Positions 22,727 to 30,009 of a stretch of DNA of 32,352 nucleotides are shown piece by piece (positions within the stretch are counted from its first letter, which is position 1; each line of letters begins with the position of its first letter). A program made the translations under genes and the position numbers. Source of the DNA: Rhodospirillales bacterium (lineage in GTDB: Bacteria; Pseudomonadota; Alphaproteobacteria; Rhodospirillales; WMHbin7); contig JACRJC010000001.1 in assembly GCA_016215555.1 (NCBI GenBank), positions 1-32,352 of the forward strand, in the 5' to 3' direction. The notes beneath the pieces were generated by a model that was not told where the DNA came from, searched no databases, and was given only the letters and a program-made list of their open reading frames with translations.

Positions 22727-22740
22727 CCCCGTATGGAATA
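22707..22740. promoter_or_regulatory. ArsR operator
   Basis: Inverted repeat TATTCCCTACGG (22707-22718) and CCGTATGGAATA (22729-22740), 12-base arms with one mismatch around a 10-base centre. It covers the -10 element and the arsR start codon, a good place for an ArsR repressor to block its own operon. Assignment to ArsR is from position and symmetry. Confidence 0.7.
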
Positions 22741-23080
22741 TGAACCGACCGACCTCTTTGCCGTTCTGGCCGACACCACCCGCCTGCGCCTGCTGATGGC
22801 CCTGCGCGACAGCTCTTCGCTTTGCGTCTGCCATCTCGTCGATGCCTTGCAAGAGCCGCAGCCCAAGCTTTCCAAACATCTGGGCGTGCTGCGCGAAATG
22901 GGGCTGGTCAGTGACGAGCGCCGGGCCCAATGGGTGCATTATTCCCTGCGCGCCGATCTGCCGGACTGGGTAACGGCGGTTCTGGCCGCCGCCTTCGAAG
23001 GATGCCGGGGCCAGTTCCCCTTCACCGATGACGCCCAAAAGCTGAAGGCCCGTCTGAACGCCTGCCGGGATGCCGCCTGA
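22733..23080 (+). CDS. arsR: ArsR-family metalloregulatory repressor
   Basis: Winged-helix repressor of 115 residues that is expected to leave its operator when arsenite or antimonite binds. SSLCVCHLVDALQEPQPKLSKHLGVLREMGLV matches the ArsR recognition region: the Cys pair in LCVCHL corresponds to the ELCVCDL metalloid-binding motif, and the following helices form the DNA-reading unit. A third cysteine, in FEGCRGQFPF near the C terminus, could complete a three-thiolate site. A further Cys is in LNACRDAA. The ATG coincides with the predicted transcription start. The gene leads a seven-gene arsenic operon and its 3' end overlaps the next gene by 11 bases if that starts at 23070. Confidence 0.92.
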   Translation: MEYEPTDLFAVLADTTRLRLLMALRDSSSLCVCHLVDALQEPQPKLSKHLGVLREMGLVSDERRAQWVHYSLRADLPDWVTAVLAAAFEGCRGQFPFTDDAQKLKARLNACRDAA

Positions 23081-23588
23081 GATGGGCGGGGCTTGCACCT
23101 CCTGCCAGACAGCGCTGGAAGCCGCCCCGGCTTTGGGCCGGATTTCCCAGTCGCTCTGCTCGGCTTGCCTTGAGATCGTCGCCATGGGCGAACATGCGCC
23201 GGCATGCCGCGCCATTTTGCAAGGAATCGATACGCCCGTTTTGATGGTGCAGTCGAACCCCAGACTGGTCTTCACGGCCAACGACAAGGCGCTGGCCCTG
23301 TTTGCCAAATCCTTGCCCAAAGCCGAAGGCCACCGCGGCGGCGAAGTCTTCAACTGCGTCCATTCCTACACCGAGGCCGGTTGCGGCAAGGACGTCAATT
23401 GCGAGGATTGCAAGATCAAGGCCGCCATCGTCGCCACCTTCGAAGGCACTCCTGCCAATGAAGTTTCCTCCACTCTGGTCATCCGCCAACGGCAAGACAG
23501 GCCTCACCATCTCACCATTTCCAGCGAACCCGTCGGTCGTTTCGCGCTGGTGCGCATCGACGGCTTCACGCCCAGCCAGGAAACCTGA
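23070..23588 (+). CDS. Cysteine-rich PAS-like protein in the ars operon
   Basis: Soluble protein of 172 residues (168 if the ATG at 23082 is used), with no signal peptide. The N-terminal 50 residues hold two CxxC pairs (C9/C12, C30/C33) and C46. The remainder reads like a PAS-fold domain (DTPVLMVQSNPRLVFTANDKALALF). It includes an insertion with C96, C105 and the CxxC pair C111/C114 (GGEVFNCVHSYTEAGCGKDVNCEDCKI), a pattern also known in PAS proteins of anaerobes. No kinase, GGDEF or HTH output domain is attached. Nine cysteines in so short a cytoplasmic protein suggest metal, metalloid or redox binding. It overlaps arsR and ends one base before the permease, so it is an integral part of the operon. 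Its function is not known. Confidence 0.65.
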   Translation: MPPEMGGACTSCQTALEAAPALGRISQSLCSACLEIVAMGEHAPACRAILQGIDTPVLMVQSNPRLVFTANDKALALFAKSLPKAEGHRGGEVFNCVHSYTEAGCGKDVNCEDCKIKAAIVATFEGTPANEVSSTLVIRQRQDRPHHLTISSEPVGRFALVRIDGFTPSQET

Positions 23589-23589
23589 C

Positions 23590-24555
23590 ATGACCGACCC
23601 CTTCGCTTTCCTGGCCGATCTGCTGGTTGTCCGCCTCCTGGGGCTCGACATGGCGCAAAGCCTGGGCGGCGCGCTTCATTTCTTCATCGAAGACACGGCG
23701 AAAATCTTCACGCTTTTGGCCTTGATCGTCTTCGTGATCGGCCTTTTTCGTTCGATGATGTCGCCCGAGCGCGTGCGCAAGCTGATCGGCGGGCGTCGGC
23801 GCATCGTCGCCTATCCCGCCGCCGTCGGCTTGGGCGCCGTCACCCCCTTCTGCTCCTGCTCGTCGATTCCACTCTTTATCGGCTTTCTCGAGGCGGGCAT
23901 CCCACTCGGCGTCACCATGGCCTTTCTCATCGCCTCGCCGATGATCAACGAAATCGCCGTCGTCATTCTGGCCACCTCGATCGGCCTGCAATTCGCCGTC
24001 ATCTATGTCGTTACCGGCCTCTCTGTCGGATTGATCGGCGGATTGCTGATCGACGGCATGAAGCTGGAACGCTATGTCGAAGATTACGTCTGGAAGATCC
24101 GCATGGGCGAATCAGCGCTTCCCGACCATCCGGAAAGCTGGGCCGAGCGGGCTGCCTATGCCTGGGGCGAGGTCAAAAGCATCCTGAAACGGCTGTGGCT
24201 GTATGTATTCATCGGCATCGGCATCGGCGCCTTCCTGCATGGCTATGTGCCGCAGGAGTTCTTTACCCAATATGCCAGTGTCGGCAATCCCTTTGCCGTG
24301 CCGCTGGCCGTGCTGATCGGCATTCCATTATATGGCAGTGCGACCAGCGTCATTCCGGTGGCCGAGGCCTTGCTGGCCAAGGGCGTGCCCGTCGGTACCG
24401 TTCTGGCCTTGATGATGAGCATCGCGGCCTTGTCGCTGCCCGAAATCATCATGCTAAAGCAAGTGATCAAGACCAAGCTGATCGCCATTTTCGTGGGCAT
24501 TCTGGCCGTGGCCTTCATCATCGTCGGTTATGGTTTCAATTTCATCTTCTCGTGA
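23590..24555 (+). CDS. ArsP/DUF318-type permease
   Basis: Integral membrane protein of 321 residues in the permease family that contains ArsP (methylarsenite efflux) and the YraQ-like proteins. About eight membrane segments fall in two halves around a cytoplasmic loop (residues about 155-195). The first half holds TPFCSCSSIPLFIGFLEAGIPLG (Cys88 and Cys90), and the second half the related stretch IPLYGSATSVIPVAEALLAKGVPVG, typical of the internal repeat in this family. The ATG at 23590 follows the previous stop by one base with AGGAAA upstream, and the longer frame reaching into the PAS gene is spurious. Position in an ars operon suggests export of trivalent or organic arsenicals. ArsP proper has a conserved Cys set I cannot fully check, so the substrate is open. 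Confidence 0.75.
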   Translation: MTDPFAFLADLLVVRLLGLDMAQSLGGALHFFIEDTAKIFTLLALIVFVIGLFRSMMSPERVRKLIGGRRRIVAYPAAVGLGAVTPFCSCSSIPLFIGFLEAGIPLGVTMAFLIASPMINEIAVVILATSIGLQFAVIYVVTGLSVGLIGGLLIDGMKLERYVEDYVWKIRMGESALPDHPESWAERAAYAWGEVKSILKRLWLYVFIGIGIGAFLHGYVPQEFFTQYASVGNPFAVPLAVLIGIPLYGSATSVIPVAEALLAKGVPVGTVLALMMSIAALSLPEIIMLKQVIKTKLIAIFVGILAVAFIIVGYGFNFIFS

Positions 24556-24563
24556 GGAGCCTC

Positions 24564-24800
24564 ATGAAAGACATCAAGGTTCTGGGCGGGTGCTGCGGCA
24601 ATTGCGACACCGTCATGAAAATGTTCGAAGCGCAGGCGAAAGCGCTGGGCGTCGAGATTGCGCTTGAGAAGGTCACCGACATGGCGGCCATCCTGGGCTA
24701 TGGCGTCATGAAGACGCCCGGCGTCGTCATCGACGGAAAGCTGGCTCATGCCGGCAGCGTGCCCTCGCCGTCCAGAATCGACGCCTGGCTGAAGGAGTAA
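24564..24800 (+). CDS. Small thioredoxin-fold protein
   Basis: Protein of 78 residues of the thioredoxin_3 / redox-active disulfide protein 2 group. The active site is GGCCGNCDTV (C10, C11 and C14, so CxxC is C11/C14 with an extra adjacent cysteine), and the cis-proline loop is KTPGVVIDGKLAHAG. It is cytoplasmic, with no signal. The ribosome site GTGAGGAGC is close to the ATG at 24564. Such proteins often sit next to DUF318 permeases. Here it lies between that permease and arsC and could reduce ArsC or deliver metalloid to the permease. The longer reading frame beginning about 24195 is a shadow of the permease gene. Confidence 0.85.
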   Translation: MKDIKVLGGCCGNCDTVMKMFEAQAKALGVEIALEKVTDMAAILGYGVMKTPGVVIDGKLAHAGSVPSPSRIDAWLKE

Positions 24801-24808
24801 TCGCCACA

Positions 24809-25258
24809 ATGATCAATGTCCTGGTTCTTTGCACCGGCAACAGTGCCCGCAGCGTGATCGGCGAGGTTCTCATCAATTCTCTGGGTGAAGGGCGCTGGAA
24901 AGCCCATAGCGCCGGCAGCCATCCCGCCGGGCAGGTCAATCCGCTGACGCTGGAAATCCTCAAGGAAAAAGGCCATTCGACCGAAGGGTTGCGTTCGAAA
25001 TCCTGGGACGAGTTTGCCAAGCCGGATGCGCCCAAGATGGATCTGGTCATCACCGTTTGCGACAACGCCGCCGGCGAGGTCTGCCCCGTCTGGCCGGGCG
25101 TTCCTCAAAAGATGCATATCAGCTTTCCCGACCCGGCGGCGTCAGCGGGCTCGCACGAGGATCGACTGGCTGAGTTTCGCCGAATCTACGCCTTGATCGA
25201 AGAGCGGATGAAACGGTTGATCGCGCTGGGACCGGATCGCATCGGGGATTTCAAATGA
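24809..25258 (+). CDS. arsC: Arsenate reductase, thioredoxin-coupled (LMW-phosphatase fold)
   Basis: Cytoplasmic arsenate-to-arsenite reductase of 149 residues. The N-terminal P-loop CTGNSAR (Cys8, Arg14) holds arsenate, and FPDPAA carries the general-acid Asp. Two further cysteines in TVCDNAAGEVCPVWPG (Cys84 and Cys92) are placed like the redox pair Cys82/Cys89 of the pI258-type enzyme, which passes the disulfide to thioredoxin. This is therefore not the glutaredoxin-type ArsC. The adjacent small thioredoxin-fold protein is a plausible reductant. AAGGAG with the preceding stop lies just upstream of the ATG. The stop overlaps the next start (ATGA at 25255). Confidence 0.93.
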   Translation: MINVLVLCTGNSARSVIGEVLINSLGEGRWKAHSAGSHPAGQVNPLTLEILKEKGHSTEGLRSKSWDEFAKPDAPKMDLVITVCDNAAGEVCPVWPGVPQKMHISFPDPAASAGSHEDRLAEFRRIYALIEERMKRLIALGPDRIGDFK

Positions 25259-25710
25259 CCGAAGAAGCAAAGAACACCGCACTCGCCCATTTCAAGGGCG
25301 GCCTTTTTTGCGCTGAAAGCGTTTTGCTGGCTTTGGCGCAGCATCAGGAGATCGAGTCCGATCTGCTGCCAGCCATCGCTACCGGCTTTTGCAGCGGGCA
25401 GGCCCGCACTTGCGGTCAATGCGGCGCCGTCGCCGGCGCTCTGATGGGACTTGGCCTGGCTTTCGGTCGCAACCAGGGCGGCGAATCCCTTGAGCAAGCC
25501 TATCAATCAGTTCAGAATTTTCTGAAATCCTTCGAAGCGAAATTCGGTTCATCGAATTGCCAGGGACTTTTGGGTGTCGATCTGGGAACCGTCGAAGGCC
25601 AAGCCGCTTTCAAGGACAAGGAAATGTGGCGCCTCTGCGCCGATTACGTGGACGAGGCAACCAAGATGGCCGCCGATCTGATCGATAAGGGCATGGGGAC
25701 AAGCAAATGA
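25255..25710 (+). CDS. C_GCAxxG_C_C family protein
   Basis: Protein of 151 residues matching the C_GCAxxG_C_C family, named for its spaced cysteines: Cys19 in FCAESV, Cys46 in GFCSGQARTCGQCGAVAGALMGLGLAFG (with Cys53 and Cys56), Cys102 in SSNCQGLLG and Cys128 in RLCADYV. It is soluble, without a signal peptide. The family is found in many anaerobes and is suspected to bind a redox or metal cofactor, but no reaction is established. The gene is coupled by ATGA overlaps to arsC on one side and to the arsenite pump on the other, so it must be made with them. That suggests an accessory role in arsenate reduction or in handing arsenite to the pump, which is inference. Confidence 0.82.
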   Translation: MTEEAKNTALAHFKGGLFCAESVLLALAQHQEIESDLLPAIATGFCSGQARTCGQCGAVAGALMGLGLAFGRNQGGESLEQAYQSVQNFLKSFEAKFGSSNCQGLLGVDLGTVEGQAAFKDKEMWRLCADYVDEATKMAADLIDKGMGTSK

Positions 25711-26777
25711 GCACCCTTTGCGAAACCGCGCAAAAGAAAAATCCGATGGGCGTCTTCGAGCGCTATCTGACCGTTTGGGTAGGGCTGTGCATCGTGACTG
25801 GCGTGGCCCTTGGCCATCTCGCTCCCGCTCCCTTCCAGGCCATCGGGCGGTTGGAAATCTACAAGGTCAATATGCCGGTGGCGGTGCTGATCTGGCTGAT
25901 GATCGTGCCCATGCTGCTGAAAATCGACTTCGCCGCCCTGCATCAGGTACGTGAACATTGGAAGGGCATCGGCGTCACGCTTTTCATCAACTGGGCGGTC
26001 AAGCCTTTCTCGATGGCCCTGCTGGGCGCCGTCTTCATCGGCACGCTGTTCCGCCCGCTGCTGCCCGCCGATCAGATCGAAAGCTACATCGCCGGGCTGA
26101 TTCTGCTGGCGGCGGCGCCTTGCACGGCCATGGTCTTCGTCTGGTCGAATCTGACCAACGGCGAGCCGCATTTCACGCTAAGCCAGGTGGCGGTCAACGA
26201 CCTCATCATGGTTTTCGCCTTCGCCCCCATCGTTGGATTGCTGCTGGGCCTGTCCTCGATCAGCGTGCCCTGGGAAACCCTGTTCCTGTCGGTGGTGCTG
26301 TATATCGTGGTGCCGGTTATCGTTGCCCAGCTTTGGCGTAAACTGCTTCTGGCCAAAGGCGAGGCCGTCTTCCAGCGCCGTCTGGCGGCGCTGGGGCCGG
26401 TGTCGCTGATCGCGCTTTTGGCGACGCTGGTGTTGTTGTTCGGTTTCCAGGGCGAGGAAATCCTGGCCCAGCCCTTGGTCATTCTGCTGCTGGCGGTGCC
26501 GATCACCATCCAGGTCTATTTCAATTCCGCTCTGGCCTATTGGCTGAACAAGAAGCTGGGCGTGGCCCATTGCGTGGCCGGACCTTCGGCCCTGATCGGA
26601 GCTTCCAACTTCTTCGAACTGGCCGTCGCCGCCGCCATCAGCCTGTTCGGCTTCCAATCCGGCGCCGCCCTGGCCACGGTGGTCGGCGTGCTGATCGAAG
26701 TGCCGGTGATGCTGTCGGTGGTGCGCATCGTGAACGGTACGAAGGGATGGTATGAGTCGTCGCTACAGCGTTCTTAG
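25707..26777 (+). CDS. acr3: ACR3-family arsenite efflux transporter
   Basis: Integral membrane protein of 356 residues with about ten hydrophobic segments, of the bile acid/arsenite/riboflavin transporter superfamily. It would expel arsenite through the cytoplasmic membrane. The conserved ACR3 residues are visible: Cys139 in LAAAPCTAMVFVWSNLT and Glu304 in GASNFFELAVAAAISLFG, matching the essential Cys and Glu known in the family. INWAVKPFSMALLG is also characteristic. The ATG overlaps the preceding stop (ATGA). The last 15 bases overlap the 3' end of the convergent acyl-CoA ligase gene, and no terminator fits between them. It closes the ars operon. Confidence 0.94.
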   Translation: MSTLCETAQKKNPMGVFERYLTVWVGLCIVTGVALGHLAPAPFQAIGRLEIYKVNMPVAVLIWLMIVPMLLKIDFAALHQVREHWKGIGVTLFINWAVKPFSMALLGAVFIGTLFRPLLPADQIESYIAGLILLAAAPCTAMVFVWSNLTNGEPHFTLSQVAVNDLIMVFAFAPIVGLLLGLSSISVPWETLFLSVVLYIVVPVIVAQLWRKLLLAKGEAVFQRRLAALGPVSLIALLATLVLLFGFQGEEILAQPLVILLLAVPITIQVYFNSALAYWLNKKLGVAHCVAGPSALIGASNFFELAVAAAISLFGFQSGAALATVVGVLIEVPVMLSVVRIVNGTKGWYESSLQRS

Positions 26778-28397
26778 CCGAAAGCGCTGCACCTTGCCGG
26801 TCAGGGTTTTCGGCAATTCCTCCAGGAACTTGATGTCGCGGGGATATTTGTAAGGCGCGATGGTCGCCTTGACGAAATCCTGAATCTCCTTGGCCGTCGC
26901 CTCGCCGGCGTCGCGCGGATCGCGCAGCACCACGCAAGCGCGGACGACCTTGCCCCTGGCCTCGTCATCGGCGCCGATGACGGCGCATTCATAGACTTTG
27001 GGATGATCCAGAATCACGCGCTCGACCTCGGTGGCCGAGACATTGTAGCCCGAGGTGACGATCATGTCGTCCGAGCGGTCGGTGTACCAGATGCGCCCGT
27101 CGGCATCCTGCTCGACCAGATCGCCGGTGACGTTCCAGCCGTTCCGCACGAACTTGGCTTGGCGCTCGACATCGTCCATATAGCGCCCGCCGGTGGGGCC
27201 GAAGGCGGCCAGCCGGCCCTTGTGGCCGGGCGCTAAAAGCTTGCCCTCGTCATCGAGCACGCCGACCGTATAGCCCGGCACGGCGCGACCCGTCGAGCCC
27301 GGCACTTCCACGGCCATGGACTCGGAAATGAAATGGGTCAGAAACTCGGTCATGCCAAGCCCGTTGACGAGGCGGATACCCGTTTTCTCGAGCCAGTTTT
27401 CCCATAGGCGGACGCGAAGATGCTCGCCCGCCGAACTGGCCTTGCGCAAGGATGCCGTCGTACGCCCATTCATCTTTTCCAGCAGGGCATGGAACATGGT
27501 GGGCACGGTGTAAAGGCTGGTCACCTGGCGTCGTTCGATGGTGTCCAGAATTGCATCCGGCGTCGGCTTGGGGAGCAGCGCCGCCGTGGCCCGGAAATAC
27601 AGCGGATACATCAGAAAGGCGGCCATGCCATAGGTAAAGGCCAGCGAAGGCGACCCGGTGATGATCTCATCTTGCTCGACGGTGAAGACGCGCGGCCAAC
27701 AGCGGCAAACCGCCATAATGTCGCGATGAAAATGCATCGCCCCTTTGGGATTTCCGGTCGTGCCCGAGGTGAAGGTAATCAGCGCCACATCGTCGGCGGC
27801 GGTATCGACGGCCTTAAAGCCGCCCGATTTCCTTTCCATGCGCCGGTCAAGATCGCCAGCCCCCGTACAGAACATCGAGAAATAGCTGACATGGCGCAGC
27901 GCCTCGCCCTGGCCCTTGGCCAGTTCCACTTCCTCGGCAAGGTCGATGTCGGACAGAACGACCGAGACTTGCGCCTTGTTGAAGATATAAACCAATTCGC
28001 GGGCCCGCAGCAGGGCCATGGTGTTGACGACCACGCCGCCCGCTTTCAGCACGCCCAGCCAGCAAGCCACGGCCATCGGCGAATTGGCGGAACGGATCAA
28101 AACGCGGTTGCCAGGCACCAGTCCGAAATCCTCGGTCAGGACGCGGGCGATGCGGTCGGCCCGATCTTGCAGCGCGCCGAAACTTAACGCCTCGTCGCCG
28201 CAGAAAAAGGCGGTTTTATTGGCGAAGCCGTCGGCGATGGCGCCGTCGATCAGCAGCGAGGCGCCATTGACGCGGTCGGGAATTCCTTGCAGATGCGCCG
28301 CCGAATAGTCGAAGCGCGGCATCAGCCCGGGCGGCGGCAGACGGTCGCCGGCGAAGCTGTCTTGATGGGCTGATGGTCCGCCACCGGGAATGCGCAT
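26763..28397 (-). CDS. Acyl-CoA ligase, benzoate/2-aminobenzoate-CoA ligase type
   Basis: AMP-forming acyl-CoA synthetase of 544 residues. The phosphate-binding loop is ITFTSGTTGNPKGAMHFHRD (207-226), followed by NGLGMTEFL, the hinge region WYTDRSDDMIVTSGYNVSATEVE, and the catalytic Lys535 in PKTLTGKVQR. The N terminus (SAHQDSFAGDRLPPPGLMPRF) resembles 2-aminobenzoate-CoA ligases and benzoate-CoA ligases more than fatty-acid ligases, so an aromatic acid is the likely substrate, though this is only a similarity argument. The ATG at 28397 has GGGAGGATC 6 bases upstream, while the longer frame from 28655 runs into the TetR gene. With the TetR gene upstream and a hydratase/dehydrogenase pair divergent from it, it belongs to a small acyl-CoA catabolic locus. 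No ring oxygenase or reductase is present. Confidence 0.8.
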   Translation of the reverse strand: MRIPGGGPSAHQDSFAGDRLPPPGLMPRFDYSAAHLQGIPDRVNGASLLIDGAIADGFANKTAFFCGDEALSFGALQDRADRIARVLTEDFGLVPGNRVLIRSANSPMAVACWLGVLKAGGVVVNTMALLRARELVYIFNKAQVSVVLSDIDLAEEVELAKGQGEALRHVSYFSMFCTGAGDLDRRMERKSGGFKAVDTAADDVALITFTSGTTGNPKGAMHFHRDIMAVCRCWPRVFTVEQDEIITGSPSLAFTYGMAAFLMYPLYFRATAALLPKPTPDAILDTIERRQVTSLYTVPTMFHALLEKMNGRTTASLRKASSAGEHLRVRLWENWLEKTGIRLVNGLGMTEFLTHFISESMAVEVPGSTGRAVPGYTVGVLDDEGKLLAPGHKGRLAAFGPTGGRYMDDVERQAKFVRNGWNVTGDLVEQDADGRIWYTDRSDDMIVTSGYNVSATEVERVILDHPKVYECAVIGADDEARGKVVRACVVLRDPRDAGEATAKEIQDFVKATIAPYKYPRDIKFLEELPKTLTGKVQRFRLRTL

Positions 28398-28431
28398 GGA
28401 TGATCCTCCCTGGATGTCTGAAGCAGGCGTC

Positions 28432-29133
28432 TTAACGCGCCTTGCTTGATTTCTTCCTTTCCTTGCCGGCCTTCTCCGCCTGCAGTTTCTTGTAATGCTG
28501 CCACCCTTTGTCGGTAAGCAGGGCATGGACCAGAAAATCGAAACCTTCCTCGACATAGCGCTCGAAACCGGCGATCTGCTTGATGCGCCAGTGCTTGAGC
28601 GCCCAGCTATGGGCCAGGCCGACGAAATGATAGGTCGCCAGATCGGGATCGACATCGCGGAACAGTCCGGCCTTGATGCCGTCCTTCAGGCACTGGGCGA
28701 TCAGGGCGTTGGTTTCGATCTCGCTGGCCATGATGAGCTGGCGGCGCTCGGGGCTTAGGGACTTGGTCGAGCGGTAGGCCAGCACCGTGGCCTCGCGGCG
28801 CTGATCGACGACCCGGCAATAGGCGTAAATCGCCGCCTTGAAACGGTCCAGCGGATCGGTCAGTCCCTGGGTGGCGGCAGGGATTTCCTGCTTATAGGAA
28901 TCCAGCACATCCAGCACCGACAGCAGCAGCACGTCTTCCTTGTCGCGCACATATTGATAGATCAGGCCGGCGCTGACCCCGGCCTTTTTCGCCACGTCCT
29001 GGATGGTGGTTTTGTAATAGCCCTGATGGGCGAACAGATCGACGGCGGCGGCGATGATCTGGGCCCGGCGCTTCTTGACCAGCTCCGCATCCGTGACCAA
29101 ACTTTGCACTTCGAAGGCCGGTTTCGCCAGCAT
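28432..29133 (-). CDS. TetR-family transcriptional regulator
   Basis: Repressor of 233 residues. The N-terminal helix-turn-helix (about residues 20-68) reads RRAQIIAAAVDLFAHQGYYKTTIQDVAKKAGVSAGLIYQYVRDKEDVL, a standard TetR domain. The C-terminal ligand domain is alpha-helical and ends in a lysine-rich tail (KAGKERKKSSKAR). AAGGAG precedes the ATG at 29133. It is followed 34 bases later by the acyl-CoA ligase gene on the same strand and faces the enoyl-CoA hydratase gene, with a palindromic operator at 29177-29194 between them. An acyl-CoA or aromatic-CoA product of the ligase is the probable inducer, which is inference from context. Confidence 0.9.
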   Translation of the reverse strand: MLAKPAFEVQSLVTDAELVKKRRAQIIAAAVDLFAHQGYYKTTIQDVAKKAGVSAGLIYQYVRDKEDVLLLSVLDVLDSYKQEIPAATQGLTDPLDRFKAAIYAYCRVVDQRREATVLAYRSTKSLSPERRQLIMASEIETNALIAQCLKDGIKAGLFRDVDPDLATYHFVGLAHSWALKHWRIKQIAGFERYVEEGFDFLVHALLTDKGWQHYKKLQAEKAGKERKKSSKAR

Positions 29134-29176
29134 ACCCGCTCCTTGAGCCAGCCGGGAAGCACTTGACGCCCCGGCC

Positions 29177-29194
29177 TGAATGAATAATCATTCA
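29177..29194. promoter_or_regulatory. TetR-type operator
   Basis: Perfect inverted repeat TGAATGA (29177-29183), spacer ATAA, TCATTCA (29188-29194), 44 bases upstream of tetR and 43 upstream of the hydratase ATG. A -35-like TTGACG (29163-29168) lies just before it, so the site would cover the -10 of the rightward promoter. It resembles sites reported for TetR regulators of acyl-CoA catabolism. Confidence 0.75.
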
Positions 29195-29237
29195 ATATTG
29201 CCAAGACTGGACGTCCTGTCAAGAGAGCGAGGTGACA

Positions 29238-30008
<771 letters not shown>

Positions 30009-30009
30009 C

